A stretch of DNA of 64,000 nt, taken from positions 284,716 to 348,715 of the forward strand of contig NZ_AQXF01000002.1 of the NCBI RefSeq assembly GCF_000375545.1, given 5' to 3'. Made by a program: the position numbers and the translations under genes. The notes beneath the pieces are model-generated. The model ran no database searches. It worked only from the letters and a program-made list of their open reading frames with translations, and was not told the origin of the DNA. Position 1 is the first letter of the stretch. Every line of letters begins with the position of its first letter. The DNA is from Kordiimonas gwangyangensis DSM 19435 = JCM 12864 (GTDB lineage Bacteria; Pseudomonadota; Alphaproteobacteria; Sphingomonadales; Kordiimonadaceae). Of the stretch, positions 37,015 through 46,926 are shown piece after piece.

Positions 37015-38478
37015 TTAACCTTCGTAGTTGTCAGCGACAAAGCGGTCGAGAAGACGTACGCCGTAGCCGGTGCCGCCTTTCTCGGAAAGCGGCAGGTCTT
37101 TCTCAGACCAGACCGTGCCAGCGATATCGATATGGCACCACGGAACATCGTTGGTGAACCGGCGCAGGAACTGCGCAGCAGTGATCGAACCAGCGGCACG
37201 CCCGCCGATGTTCTTCATATCCGCCGTCGGGCAGTCGATCATCTTGTCGTAATTCTTGTGAAGTGGCAGGCGCCAGACTTTATCGCCGGTATCGAGGCCA
37301 GCTTTGCTGAGCTGTGTAGCGATCTCTTCATTATCGGTGAAGATGCCAGCATGCTCATGACCGAGGGTGATGATGATCGCGCCCGTCAGTGTTGCAAGGT
37401 CAATCATGGTCTTCGGCTTGAAACGGTCTTGCGTGTACCAGAGCGCATCTGCGAGCACGAGGCGGCCCTCGGCGTCCGTGTTCAGGATTTCAATTGTCTG
37501 ACCAGACATAGAGGTCACTACGTCGCCCGGGCGCTGGGCATTGCCGTCCGGCATATTCTCAACAAGGCCAACAACGGCAACCACATTCACTTTCGCCTTA
37601 CGGCCCGCGAGCGCCTTCATCAGGCCAACAACGGTGCCGGCACCGCCCATGTCCCATTTCATTTGCTCCATGCCCTCACCCGGCTTGAGCGAAATACCGC
37701 CGGTGTCGAAAGTCACGCCTTTACCGACAAAGCTAATAGGCGCGTCGCCCTTGTTGCCGCCGTTCCAGACCATGATGGCCAGTTTGCTCTCGCGGATGGA
37801 GCCCTGCCCCACGCCGAGAAGCGAGCCCATGCCAAGCTCGGCCATTTCCTTCTCGCCAAGCACTTCAACCTCAACGCCGAGGTCCTTGAGCTCACCAATG
37901 CGGTCAGCAAAGCTCTCGGGGTGCAGGATGTTGGCCGGTTCGGACACCAGGTCACGGGTGAAGAACACACCGTCTACAACTGCTTTGCGCGGCGCGAATG
38001 CTTTCTCTGCATCCTTGCTGTCCGTGGCGAAAGTGACAGCCTTCAGGGTCGGCTTTTTGCTCTCAGGCTCTTTGGTGCGGTATTTATCGAACCGGTAGGA
38101 GCGGAGAAGCGCGCCTTCGGCCATCGCAACAGCATCCGCGCCTGCTTCGGCGAGGACCGTAACCGCAGCACTGCCGGAACCAAGAAGGGCAGCCACAACT
38201 GCGGCGCCAACTTCGGTCCAGTCTTGCGTGTTTTTGTCTGCCGCGGTGCCGAGACCCACGAGAAGAATACGGTCCACCGACAGGCCGTTCGGGGCGACGA
38301 TGTCGAGCGTTTGTCCTGCGCTACCGTCAAAACGCGATGCGCTCATCGCTTTTGAGAGCGCACCACCGGTTTTGCTGTCTGCTTCCGCCGCAAGACCGGC
38401 AAGCGGCTTGTCCTTCTCTACAAGAAGCGCAACAGCGCCAGAAACCGGCATTTCAAGTGCAGCAAAGGAGATTTGCAT
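37015..38478 (-). CDS. pepA: Leucyl aminopeptidase (M17)
   Basis: Hexameric cytosolic aminopeptidase using two metals. The 487-residue product has the metal/catalytic motifs VGKGVTFDTGGISLKPGEGM and the family signature NTDAEGRLVLADAL, plus NILHPESFADR. GAGG precedes the ATG. It runs divergently from lptD and is coupled to holC. Family members also moonlight as DNA-binding regulators in some bacteria; nothing in sequence shows this here. Confidence 0.97.
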   Translation of the reverse strand: MQISFAALEMPVSGAVALLVEKDKPLAGLAAEADSKTGGALSKAMSASRFDGSAGQTLDIVAPNGLSVDRILLVGLGTAADKNTQDWTEVGAAVVAALLGSGSAAVTVLAEAGADAVAMAEGALLRSYRFDKYRTKEPESKKPTLKAVTFATDSKDAEKAFAPRKAVVDGVFFTRDLVSEPANILHPESFADRIGELKDLGVEVEVLGEKEMAELGMGSLLGVGQGSIRESKLAIMVWNGGNKGDAPISFVGKGVTFDTGGISLKPGEGMEQMKWDMGGAGTVVGLMKALAGRKAKVNVVAVVGLVENMPDGNAQRPGDVVTSMSGQTIEILNTDAEGRLVLADALWYTQDRFKPKTMIDLATLTGAIIITLGHEHAGIFTDNEEIATQLSKAGLDTGDKVWRLPLHKNYDKMIDCPTADMKNIGGRAAGSITAAQFLRRFTNDVPWCHIDIAGTVWSEKDLPLSEKGGTGYGVRLLDRFVADNYEG

Positions 38479-38723
38479 GGGAACCTCTATTCTTTTTGAA
38501 TTTCATTTACTTCCGGCCCATGAGACGTGCCCGGGCCGACCTCACCCAACCTAATGCCCCTTCCCGCGCTTTTGTTCAAGTGGTGCTCGTGAAATCGCCA
38601 CATTTTTGGTCGATCCAGCAGGAAAGTTCGGCGCAGAAGCCGGGGGATGGACGTTCATTATTGCGCAGCCAATGCGCAACCGCTATCAAGACACAAAATA
38701 ACGGTGGAACCGCGTCGGTGCTT

Positions 38724-40964
38724 ATGAGGAATATTGTTTCGGGAAAGTCGCTCATCCTTGCGGGGCTGATGGGGTCGACAATACTGTTGTCGCTACCTTT
38801 GCGCGCGCAGGACGATGCACCAGCTGAAGACAATGTCGAGCTTTCTGCCGATAGCCTCACCTATGATGCCGAAACCGGCAGCGTTATCGCGACGGGCCGT
38901 GTCCTCCTCAAGCGCGACGGCTTTACCCTCGAAGCCGGCCAGGTCATCTATAACGAGCGCACGGGTACGGCCGAAGCCTCCGGCGCCGTCGAGATGACCA
39001 CACCAACCGGTGAACGCATCATCGCCCCCCGTGTTATACTGTCAGATTCGCTCCGTGATGCTTTTGTGGAAGACGTTCGGCTGCTGATGAAAGACGGCGC
39101 GCAAGTCGCGGCGGCTGATGCAGTGCGTGACGGCGAAACCGGTACCACGACCCTTGACCTCGCGGTCTACAGTCCGTGCGAAGTCTGTGCGGACGGCAGC
39201 GGCAAGGCACCGCTTTGGCAGATCAAGGCCGTGCGTGTGGTCCACAACAAGGAAAAGAAGCGGCTGTACTATAAGAACGCATCGCTTGAAGTATTCGGCG
39301 TGCCGATCCTGTGGACACCCTATTTTTCGCACCCCGATCCAACTGTTGACCGTGCGAGCGGCTTGCTACCGCTTGATATCCAGACCACACGGAACCTCGG
39401 TTTTGTTGTAGGCCTGCCCTATTATCATGTGTTCAATGATAGTCAGGACGCGACCATTACACCGATCCTTACCACCAAGGAAGGTCTTGTGCTTGCGGGC
39501 GAATATCGCCACCACCTTGGGTTCGGCCAATATAAAATGGACGGCAGCGTCACCTATACCGATAGCCGGGACGACAATGGTAACCAGACGGGCGAACACG
39601 AATTCCGCGGCCATTTCAGCTCGGATGGCTATTTCAACCATTCCAAACGCTGGCGCTCGACCTACCAGGTCAATTGGGCCTCGGACGATACCTATCTGCG
39701 GCGCTATGAATTTTCCGATGCGGATACTCTCGTCAGCGAATACAAGCTCGAGGGCTTCTACGACCGCTCCTACGTGTCTGTACGCACGGTCGGTTTCCAA
39801 GGCCTGCGGGTTGAGGATATTTCGGGCCTGACCGGTCACGCCCTGCCGCTGCTTGACGCGGAATACATTCCTGATTTCGCGCCCTTTGGCGGCACCATCA
39901 GTATCAAGGGCAATGCGCTCGCGCTGCGCCGCAGTGACGGCCTTGACACGCAACGGGCATCGCTGTCCGCAAGTTGGGAGCGACGCTATATCACCCCGAA
40001 GGGCTTTGTGGTTGACCTCGAAGCCTACGCCCGCACCGACGCCTACAATCTTGGTGACATTGACCGGCCAGACGATCCGGTCTTTGGTGGCACCTTTGGC
40101 GGCACGGGCGACGGCAGCGAGTGGCGCAATCTTGTGCGCGGTACTGTCAGCGTCACCTGGCCGCTGGTGAAGTTCATGGAAAGTGGCAGCAGCCACACCA
40201 TCGAACCCATCGTGGAAGTGACGGTATCACCGCGCCGCGGCACGCCGGATAACATCGTGAACGAGGATAGCCGGGCGTTTGAGCTCAATGACCTCAACCT
40301 CTTCTCGGCTGACCGGGCGTCTGGCTATGACCTGTGGGAAGAAGGCAGCCGCGTGACCTACGGTATGCAGTGGCGCTACGACGGCCAGGAATGGTCGACC
40401 GATGTGATGCTCGGCCAGTCCTGGCGTATTACCGGTACGGACACTGTATTTGCTGACGGCGCCGGCCTTGAGGGTGACGTTTCCAACATCGTTGGACGCA
40501 CGCGGGTAAGCTACAAAGACTGGCTGCAGTTCGAACACCGTTACCGTGTTGATGAGCAAAGCTTCGCGGTTCGCCGCAACGAGCTTATGCTTGCCATGCG
40601 CGGCAATGTTGTGGGTATGCAAGCCGGTTACCTCAAACTAGACCGCGACATGAATATCGTGACGCGCGAGGACCGTGAGGAAATCCGCGCCAGCGCCTAT
40701 TATAACATCAACAGCAACTGGCGCCTTGACGGTGGCTTCACCCATCGTCTCTCGGGTGCGACGGTTAGAACGGTTGATGTAGGCACCGGCAACCCTCTAT
40801 ATGTGGTCGAGAATGATGGCGGCGTTCGCTATGACGTGGGCGTCTCCTACAACAACGAATGTATTGAGCTGGGCTTGCGCTGGCGGGAAACCTTCACGCG
40901 TGACCGTGACGTAGAACCGGGCACTTCCATTATGTTCCGGTTGAAATTGAAGAATTTGGGCTAG
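38724..40964 (+). CDS. lptD: LPS-assembly protein LptD
   Basis: Outer-membrane translocon inserting lipopolysaccharide into the outer leaflet. The 746-residue product has a signal peptide (ILAGLMGSTILLSLPLRAQ), an OstA/LptA-like N-terminal domain (NVELSADSLTYDAETGSVIATGRVLLKRDG, VIYNERTGTAEASG) and a C-terminal beta-barrel domain. Two Cys (CEVCAD) near residue 148-151 and one near the C-terminus (NNECIELGLRW) could form the essential inter-domain disulfides. The frame is open from 38337, but ATG 38724 begins the signal peptide. It leads the lptD-surA-pdxA-rsmA operon. Confidence 0.95.
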   Translation: MRNIVSGKSLILAGLMGSTILLSLPLRAQDDAPAEDNVELSADSLTYDAETGSVIATGRVLLKRDGFTLEAGQVIYNERTGTAEASGAVEMTTPTGERIIAPRVILSDSLRDAFVEDVRLLMKDGAQVAAADAVRDGETGTTTLDLAVYSPCEVCADGSGKAPLWQIKAVRVVHNKEKKRLYYKNASLEVFGVPILWTPYFSHPDPTVDRASGLLPLDIQTTRNLGFVVGLPYYHVFNDSQDATITPILTTKEGLVLAGEYRHHLGFGQYKMDGSVTYTDSRDDNGNQTGEHEFRGHFSSDGYFNHSKRWRSTYQVNWASDDTYLRRYEFSDADTLVSEYKLEGFYDRSYVSVRTVGFQGLRVEDISGLTGHALPLLDAEYIPDFAPFGGTISIKGNALALRRSDGLDTQRASLSASWERRYITPKGFVVDLEAYARTDAYNLGDIDRPDDPVFGGTFGGTGDGSEWRNLVRGTVSVTWPLVKFMESGSSHTIEPIVEVTVSPRRGTPDNIVNEDSRAFELNDLNLFSADRASGYDLWEEGSRVTYGMQWRYDGQEWSTDVMLGQSWRITGTDTVFADGAGLEGDVSNIVGRTRVSYKDWLQFEHRYRVDEQSFAVRRNELMLAMRGNVVGMQAGYLKLDRDMNIVTREDREEIRASAYYNINSNWRLDGGFTHRLSGATVRTVDVGTGNPLYVVENDGGVRYDVGVSYNNECIELGLRWRETFTRDRDVEPGTSIMFRLKLKNLG

Positions 40965-41052
40965 AACCGCGCCTTGAAAGCGTCTAAAAGGCTATCCATA
41001 CAAAGGGCGGGAGTGGCCCGATTTGAAAATTTTTGAGATGTAAAGTTTGGGC

Positions 41053-42339
41053 ATGGCGAGACTTATTGAGAAAACACGGAAACTGGTTCGCAACAGTGTT
41101 GCTGGCGTAAGCTTGGCAGCACTCCTCGCAGGCTCGGCCATGAGCCAGCAGGCGATCAACAGCATTGAGGTGCTGGTGAACGACGAACCAATTTCCAGCT
41201 TTGACATCAACCAGCGTCTTCGCCTTGTGATCGCAGTTGCCGGCGGTGTCTCGAGCGAGCAGGAATTCCTTAAGGTTCGTGAGCAGGTTATCCGCTCCAT
41301 GGTGGATGAGAAGCTCCAGATCCAGGAAGCTGCAACCGTTGAGATGAAAATCGAGGACGCGCAGCTCGAGGAATTCTTCCGTCGCCGCGCGCAAGGTCTC
41401 AACCAGACACCAGAACAGCTTGAGCAAGCGCTTCGCGGTATTGGCTCCAGTAAAAAGACCATGCTTGACCAGATGGAAGCTGAGATCGCTTGGTCCCAGC
41501 TCGTGCAGGGTCGCCTCGGCTCTTTCGTGAACGTGTCGGATGAAGAAGTAGAAGCTTACATCCAGCGCATTTATGACAACCGCGGCAAGTTTGAATACCG
41601 TCTCGCGGAAATTGTTCTGCTGGTTGACAACCCTGAGCAGGAAGCCAGTGTTCGCGCGAACGCAGAAGAGCTCGTGGACCGTATCAAAAAAGGTGCATCC
41701 TTCCCGGATCTGGCGCAGCAGCTTTCCGCCTCCTCAACCGCCGCAGTTGGTGGTGACCTCGGCTGGATCACGGCTGAAGACATGGATCCGGCCTATGCGA
41801 CGGCAATCAACGAAATGCCGGTGGGTGACGTGTCGGCACCAATCCGTACTGCTGGTGGTTATGTGATCCTGGCACAGCGTGACCGTCGTCGTATCCTTAC
41901 GGCCGACCCGCTTGATACGCAATTAACGCTTCGTCAGGTGCACCTGACGACAGAAAAGATGCAGGACGAAGCTGCCGCGAGCAAATTCCGGTCAGTTGTC
42001 GAGGGCCTGCACAATCAGGAAACTAGCTGTGCGGATGTTCCGCGCTATGCTGAGGAGTCCGGTGCTGATGGCAGGAACGAGATCGGCAACCTGCGCCTGC
42101 GTGACCTCCAGCCGGAAATCCGTGGCGTTGTTGAAAATGCTGAAGTTGGCAAGGCAAGCGAGGTCATAACCATGGACGACGGCATGCGTGTGCTGTTTGT
42201 TTGTAGCCGCACGGAGCCTACGGTTCAGGAACCAAACTTCGATGACATCTACAGCCAGATGGAACAGCAGCGTCTGTCCATGATGGGCCGTCGTTACCTG
42301 CGTGACCTGCGCAGGAAAGCCATCATCGACTACCGCTAA
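41053..42339 (+). CDS. surA: Periplasmic peptidyl-prolyl isomerase/chaperone SurA
   Basis: Chaperone for outer-membrane proteins such as LptD. The 428-residue product has a signal sequence (VAGVSLAALLAGSAMSQ), an N-terminal chaperone domain (INSIEVLVNDEPISSFDINQRLRL, MVDEKLQIQEA), and a parvulin domain (FEYRLAEIVLLVDNPEQ ... GGDLGWITAEDMDPAYATAI ... TAGGYVILAQRDRR) followed by a C-terminal region with a weak second parvulin (about 290-385). ATG 41053 is preferred to TTG 41047. It stands between lptD and pdxA as in many Proteobacteria. Confidence 0.92.
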   Translation: MARLIEKTRKLVRNSVAGVSLAALLAGSAMSQQAINSIEVLVNDEPISSFDINQRLRLVIAVAGGVSSEQEFLKVREQVIRSMVDEKLQIQEAATVEMKIEDAQLEEFFRRRAQGLNQTPEQLEQALRGIGSSKKTMLDQMEAEIAWSQLVQGRLGSFVNVSDEEVEAYIQRIYDNRGKFEYRLAEIVLLVDNPEQEASVRANAEELVDRIKKGASFPDLAQQLSASSTAAVGGDLGWITAEDMDPAYATAINEMPVGDVSAPIRTAGGYVILAQRDRRRILTADPLDTQLTLRQVHLTTEKMQDEAAASKFRSVVEGLHNQETSCADVPRYAEESGADGRNEIGNLRLRDLQPEIRGVVENAEVGKASEVITMDDGMRVLFVCSRTEPTVQEPNFDDIYSQMEQQRLSMMGRRYLRDLRRKAIIDYR

Positions 42340-42346
42340 TCGTACC

Positions 42347-43366
42347 ATGAGCCGGGCAACCACAGATAAGCGCGGCCCTGCTCCTCTTGCCATCACAATG
42401 GGAGAGCCCGCAGGGGTTGGGCCCGAGTTGATCGCACGCCTATGGCGTGAGCGCGAAGCAATTGGCTTGCCGCCGTTCGTTTATGTAGGCGCGCCTGAGG
42501 CATTGCATGCTGTCGATGCCGATTTGCCAATTACGAGGATCGAACGTGCTAGTGACGCTGACAGCATTTTTGCAAAAAGCTTACCTGTGTTGCCGGTCTC
42601 CATCGCTGAAGCCGTCGTACCCGGAACACTGAACCCTGCCAATGGTGCTGCTGTAGTTGAAGCGATAGATACCGCTGTTTCGCTTGCCCTTGATGGCGAC
42701 GTGTCGGCCGTGGTGACTGCACCCATTCACAAGGCAGCGCTTTACCAAGTGGGATTTTCCGCGCCGGGCCATACCGAGTATCTCGCGCGGCGCTGCGGGC
42801 TGGATGACAAGGCTTCCGTCATGATGCTGGCGACTGACGAGTTGCGGGTAATCCCGGTTACCATCCATGTTGCGCTGAAAGATGTGCCCAAGCACCTCAC
42901 GGCAGGTGCCATTACGCATGCTGGCATGGTGGCGGCCCATGATCTTCGCGGCCGGTTTGGTATCACGAAACCGCGGATCGCAATAGCGGCTCTCAACCCT
43001 CACGCGGGTGAAGGCGGTGCCATGGGCATGGAAGAAGGCACACATATCATGCCGGCCGTCTGGGCTCTGCGCGATGAAGGGCTTGATGTCACTGATCCTC
43101 AGCCCGCCGATACGCTGTTTCATGCCGACGCGCGCAAAAAATACGATGTGGTGCTGTGCATGTATCACGATCAGGCACTTATCCCGATCAAGACACTGGA
43201 TTTCTGGGGCGGCGTGAATGTCACACTCGGATTACCCATCATCCGCACCTCACCTGACCATGGTACGGCGCTGCCGCTGGCAGGCAAAGGCGAAGCCCGG
43301 ACAGACAGCATGCTCGCTGCCATTCGCACGGCTTGGCAGATGGCGAAAAACGAGACCTCCGTATGA
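42347..43366 (+). CDS. pdxA: 4-hydroxythreonine-4-phosphate dehydrogenase
   Basis: Oxidises 4-phosphohydroxy-L-threonine in the DXP-dependent pyridoxal phosphate pathway. The 339-residue product shows [15 protein letters not shown] at the start, [24 protein letters not shown] with metal-binding His, [22 protein letters not shown] and [15 protein letters not shown]. Start at ATG 42347, 7 bp after the surA stop, with no clear ribosome-binding site; translation may depend on readthrough of ribosomes from surA. Confidence 0.97.
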   Translation: MSRATTDKRGPAPLAITMGEPAGVGPELIARLWREREAIGLPPFVYVGAPEALHAVDADLPITRIERASDADSIFAKSLPVLPVSIAEAVVPGTLNPANGAAVVEAIDTAVSLALDGDVSAVVTAPIHKAALYQVGFSAPGHTEYLARRCGLDDKASVMMLATDELRVIPVTIHVALKDVPKHLTAGAITHAGMVAAHDLRGRFGITKPRIAIAALNPHAGEGGAMGMEEGTHIMPAVWALRDEGLDVTDPQPADTLFHADARKKYDVVLCMYHDQALIPIKTLDFWGGVNVTLGLPIIRTSPDHGTALPLAGKGEARTDSMLAAIRTAWQMAKNETSV

Positions 43367-44220
43367 GTGATGCCTTACCACCACTTCGTGAGGTTATTCG
43401 CGAGTTTGACCTGCGGGCCAAAAAGTCTTTTGGCCAGAACTTCCTTCTCGACCTCAACCTCACACGCAAGATTGCGCGCGTCGCTGGCGACCTTGCGGAT
43501 AGTGTTGTCTATGAGGTCGGCCCCGGCCCCGGCGGCCTGACACGCGGCCTATTGGCAGAAGGCGCCAAACGGGTCGTCGCTGTTGAAATGGATGAACGCT
43601 GCCTGCCCGCGCTCGCGGAAGTATCAAGGGCTTACGACGGTCGCCTGACCGTGCACCAAGGTGACGCGCTGGATATGGACGAGCCCACGCTGCTGGCGCC
43701 GCAACCGGGCGAGACACTGCGTATTGCGTCCAACCTGCCCTATAATGTGGGCACAATGCTTCTCATCAAATGGCTGACGCTTGATGAGTGGAAGCCCTGG
43801 TTCGCAAGCCTTACGCTGATGTTTCAGCGCGAAGTGGCGGAACGTATTGTCGCAAAACCGGGCAGCAAAGCCTATGGGCGCCTCTCGGTCCTTGCACAGT
43901 GGCGCGGCAAGGTGCGTATCGCCGTCAATGTGCCCGCGGCAGCCTTCACGCCACCCCCCAAGGTGGCAAGCGCCGTCATTCACTATGAGCCAAGTGAGCC
44001 GCTGGACGCGACCGTGAAACTCAAAGATCTTGAGCTTGTGGTGGAGCGTGCTTTTGGCCAGCGCCGCAAGATGCTGCGCGCGAGCCTTAAAAGCCTGCCC
44101 GTAAACGCGGGCGAGCTTTTGGCCAAGGCGGATATCGACGAAACCCGCCGCGCAGAAGATGTGAGTGTGGAAGAGTATGTCCGCCTCGCTCGCACCTACG
44201 CCGAGATGCGGGACGCATAG
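43363..44220 (+). CDS. rsmA: 16S rRNA (adenine1518/1519-N6)-dimethyltransferase
   Basis: KsgA family enzyme dimethylating the helix 45 adenines of 16S rRNA. The 285-residue product has [14 protein letters not shown] motif [15 protein letters not shown], the acidic [13 protein letters not shown], motif [10 protein letters not shown] and a C-terminal helical domain. ATG overlaps the pdxA stop (ATGA at 43363-43366), indicating coupling. It ends 6 bp before the convergent gmk stop. Confidence 0.98.
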   Translation: MSDALPPLREVIREFDLRAKKSFGQNFLLDLNLTRKIARVAGDLADSVVYEVGPGPGGLTRGLLAEGAKRVVAVEMDERCLPALAEVSRAYDGRLTVHQGDALDMDEPTLLAPQPGETLRIASNLPYNVGTMLLIKWLTLDEWKPWFASLTLMFQREVAERIVAKPGSKAYGRLSVLAQWRGKVRIAVNVPAAAFTPPPKVASAVIHYEPSEPLDATVKLKDLELVVERAFGQRRKMLRASLKSLPVNAGELLAKADIDETRRAEDVSVEEYVRLARTYAEMRDA

Positions 44221-44226
44221 GCCGGA

Positions 44227-44886
44227 TTATTCAGCGTCGCCGCGGCGTTCCGCCTGAAGATTACGCACAAATTCCGAGAGGCCCGGCCGACGTTCCCTGT
44301 GCAGGCGTTCTGCACGGATAATGCTCTTGAGCGATTCAAACGTTTCATCCAGGTCGTCATTGATCAGGACATACTGGTATTCTGCCCAGTGGCTGATCTC
44401 GGCTTCCGCCTGTGCCATACGCTTTTTGATAGTTTCTTCAGTATCTTGACCGCGTTTCTTCAAGCGATCTTCGAGTGCACGAACAGACGGCGGTAGAATA
44501 AATATCCGCACAAGGTCAATGGCACGTGTGCTCGAATCAAGCTGCTGGGCACCCTGCCAATCGATATCAAAAATCACGTCCTTTCCGTCACCGAGCGCAG
44601 TCATCACGGGGCCGCGGGGCGTACCGTAGCGGTTGCCGAACACCACAGCGTGCTCCAGCAGTTCGTCCTGCTCGATCATTTCCTTGAAGCGTTCATGGGT
44701 GACAAAATAATAGTCTTTGCCGTGTTCTTCGCCCGGGCGCGGCTCACGCGTGGTGGCTGACACCGACATGACAATTTCATTGTCTTCCTCGAGCAGACGG
44801 CGCGTCAGCGTGGTTTTACCGGCACCAGACGGCGAGGAGATAACGAGCATAAGCCCGCGACGGGAATAGACTGATTTTGCGGTCAT
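44227..44886 (-). CDS. gmk: Guanylate kinase
   Basis: Phosphorylates GMP to GDP. The 219-residue product has P-loop SSPSGAGKTTLTRRLL, the GMP-binding SVSATTREPRPGEEHGKDYYFV and the lid region. It is last in the minus-strand fabD-to-gmk block, 19 bp after the YicC gene; yicC-gmk adjacency is widely conserved. Confidence 0.98.
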   Translation of the reverse strand: MTAKSVYSRRGLMLVISSPSGAGKTTLTRRLLEEDNEIVMSVSATTREPRPGEEHGKDYYFVTHERFKEMIEQDELLEHAVVFGNRYGTPRGPVMTALGDGKDVIFDIDWQGAQQLDSSTRAIDLVRIFILPPSVRALEDRLKKRGQDTEETIKKRMAQAEAEISHWAEYQYVLINDDLDETFESLKSIIRAERLHRERRPGLSEFVRNLQAERRGDAE

Positions 44887-44905
44887 AGGGCTTGCCTGTC
44901 ACCTG

Positions 44906-45793
44906 TCATTCAATGTTTTGAACTTGTTCACGGAATTGGTCGATCAGTGCCTTAAGGTCTAGGCCGATCTTCGTCAATGCCGAATCGCTGGATTTGGAAC
45001 ATAAAGTGTTCGCTTCACGGTTAAATTCCTGACAGAGGAAGTCAAGCCGACGGCCCACGGGCTTGTCGCTCGCGAGCAGATTGTAGGTTTCCTCAACGTG
45101 GCTATCCAGGCGGTCCAGCTCTTCCTGAATGTCCGCTTTGACAGCAAGTATAGCGATTTCCTGCGCCAGGCGTTCATCCGATACCGGCTTGTCGGTATTC
45201 TGGAGCCGCGCCAATTGCGCGAGGAATCGTTCTTCCATTGCTTTCACACGGTCGCCGGCCACAGAACGTGCCTTATTCGAAAGCCGCGCAATACCCTCAA
45301 GCTGTGACTTGAGCACGCTTGCCATGCGCGTGCCCTCGTCGTCACGCGCGCGCTTGAGGTCAGTCAGCAGCGCCGCGAGGGAGCCTTCGAGCGCTGCCTC
45401 AAGGGCTTCGCGCTCTTCTTCCTTAAGTTCCTTGATCGTAAGGTCTGCCACGCCCTTGATCGCCAGAAGGCCGTCAATGCTGGCCTGTGCAATGCCACCC
45501 TGCCCGCCGTATTTAGCCGCAACATCGATGAGGGCCTTCAGGCGTTCCTCGTTGATCTCGAAGGTTGCTTCGTCGCCGTCACGAATGGCCGACAGCGAAA
45601 TGAAGATCGAGCCGCGCGAGAGCGCTGCGGATACGATCTTTTTGATCTGAAGGTCAAAGCCGTCAAGGAACTGCGGCAGCTTGCACCGAATCTCAAGTCC
45701 CTTGTTGTTAACGCTTTTGATTTCCCAGTTCCACCGGAACCCTGCGCCTTCCCCTGCGCTGCGGGCGAATCCGGTCATGCTGCTAAGCGGCAT
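44906..45793 (-). CDS. YicC family endoribonuclease
   Basis: A 295-residue protein of the YicC/YloC family, shown in other bacteria to be an endoribonuclease. The N-terminal domain starts PLSSMTGFARSAGEG with WEIKSVNNKGLEIRCKLP; the C-terminal DUF1732 domain has EEELDRLDSHVEETYNLL-like and GRRLDFLCQEFNREANTLCSKSSD. ATG 45793 has GGAAGGA 6 bases upstream, so the longer frame to 45823 is not used. It lies 83 bp after mltG and next to gmk. Confidence 0.93.
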   Translation of the reverse strand: MPLSSMTGFARSAGEGAGFRWNWEIKSVNNKGLEIRCKLPQFLDGFDLQIKKIVSAALSRGSIFISLSAIRDGDEATFEINEERLKALIDVAAKYGGQGGIAQASIDGLLAIKGVADLTIKELKEEEREALEAALEGSLAALLTDLKRARDDEGTRMASVLKSQLEGIARLSNKARSVAGDRVKAMEERFLAQLARLQNTDKPVSDERLAQEIAILAVKADIQEELDRLDSHVEETYNLLASDKPVGRRLDFLCQEFNREANTLCSKSSDSALTKIGLDLKALIDQFREQVQNIE

Positions 45794-45876
45794 ATATATT
45801 CCTTCCACTGAACATTTAGCCACGCACTATAGTCGAGCAATGCGTGAAACGGCACCCCAAAATCCTGATGAAATGG

Positions 45877-46863
45877 TCAGGGACGCGAATTTCGCTCATA
45901 CGCCCGCCAGCGCGCAACATTGCGGTTATGGTCTTCAAGGCTGGTCGCGAAGGCGTGGCCACCGGTGCCGTCAGCAACAAAATAGAGATACGGCACATCA
46001 TCTGGGTTCAGCACCGCGCGGATTGCCTCAGCGCCGGGGTTTGCAATGGCCGTCGGCGGCAGGCCTGCAACCCGGTAAGTGTTATAGGGTGTTACTTCAT
46101 TGAGTTCAGCGCGCGTTAGCCCCCGCCCGAGCGGCAGGCCTTCGGTGATGCCATATATGACGGTAGGGTCGGATTGCAGCCGCATACCTTTTTTGAGCCT
46201 GTTGATGAAAACCGCAGCGACCTTCCCGCGTTCAGACGGCACCCCGGTTTCTTTTTCAACGATGGAGGCGAGGATGATAGCGTCTTCCATGCTATCGAGC
46301 GGCAAATCGGGCGCGCGTTCCTCCCAAAGCCTGGTCAGCAGCTCATTCTGCTTGTCCTTCATGCGCTTCAGGACAGTCGTTGCGCTGTCACCCCGCTCAT
46401 AAAAATAGGTGTCAGGCAAAAGGTGCCCTTCTGCGGCAAGTGACAAGCTCTCAAGCTCCAGCCCGAAGCTGTCACGCAGGATTTGGTCAACCTCTTTGGC
46501 GCTCAGTCCTTCAGGGATTGCGATGCGGCGCATATAGCGCTCACCGCGGGCGATTTTCTCAAACACGGCTTTAAGCGACATGCCCGGATGCACCTCATAC
46601 TCGCCGGCCTGCAGACTCCGCTCCATACCCAGAGTCTTTGCAGCTGCCAAGAAGTGCCAGCGGGCTTTCACCAGCCCCTGCTCTTCAGCGAGATAACTGG
46701 CGCGCAACAGGCCGCTGCCGCGTTTGATGTAGAAATATTCTGTTTGGGTAGCCGGGATATCCGCGATGAGAATCATGCGGACAACACCAACTGCCACGCC
46801 ACCCATGATCAGGGCCAGCGCTATAGCTAGGCTCAGGACAAATAAAAACCGGCTTTGGGTCAT
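45877..46863 (-). CDS. mltG: Endolytic peptidoglycan transglycosylase MltG
   Basis: Inner-membrane lytic transglycosylase that cleaves nascent glycan strands. The 328-residue product has one N-terminal membrane segment (about 5-28), a LysM-like region, and the YceG domain with catalytic Glu in ASIVEKETGVPSERG, MRLQSDPTVIYG and PYNTYRVAGLPPTAIANPG. The start codon and ribosome-binding site lie inside the loop of a terminator-like hairpin (46848-46904). It follows fabF as in many Proteobacteria. Confidence 0.96.
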   Translation of the reverse strand: MTQSRFLFVLSLAIALALIMGGVAVGVVRMILIADIPATQTEYFYIKRGSGLLRASYLAEEQGLVKARWHFLAAAKTLGMERSLQAGEYEVHPGMSLKAVFEKIARGERYMRRIAIPEGLSAKEVDQILRDSFGLELESLSLAAEGHLLPDTYFYERGDSATTVLKRMKDKQNELLTRLWEERAPDLPLDSMEDAIILASIVEKETGVPSERGKVAAVFINRLKKGMRLQSDPTVIYGITEGLPLGRGLTRAELNEVTPYNTYRVAGLPPTAIANPGAEAIRAVLNPDDVPYLYFVADGTGGHAFATSLEDHNRNVARWRAYERNSRP

Positions 46864-46904
46864 GGAGTTAGCCTATCAGCCTTCCCACCAACACCAAAGC
46901 CGGT
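46844..46904 (-). terminator. Terminator-like hairpin after fabF, enclosing the mltG start
   Basis: Perfect 11-bp inverted repeat: on the minus strand ACCGGCTTTGG (46904-46894) and CCAAAGCCGGT (46858-46848), then TTTTATTTG. It starts 22 nt after the fabF stop. The 35-nt loop contains the mltG ribosome-binding region and ATG, and the second arm plus the U tract encode its first residues. An inner GTTGG/CTAAC pairing can shorten the loop. It may partly terminate fabF transcripts or gate mltG expression. Confidence 0.6.
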
Positions 46905-46926
46905 CTTTTATCTTTCAGGGCGAAAA

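Noticed and set aside
38337-38723. N-terminal extension of LptD
   Set aside because: Overlaps the start of divergent pepA and would put the signal peptide inside the protein.
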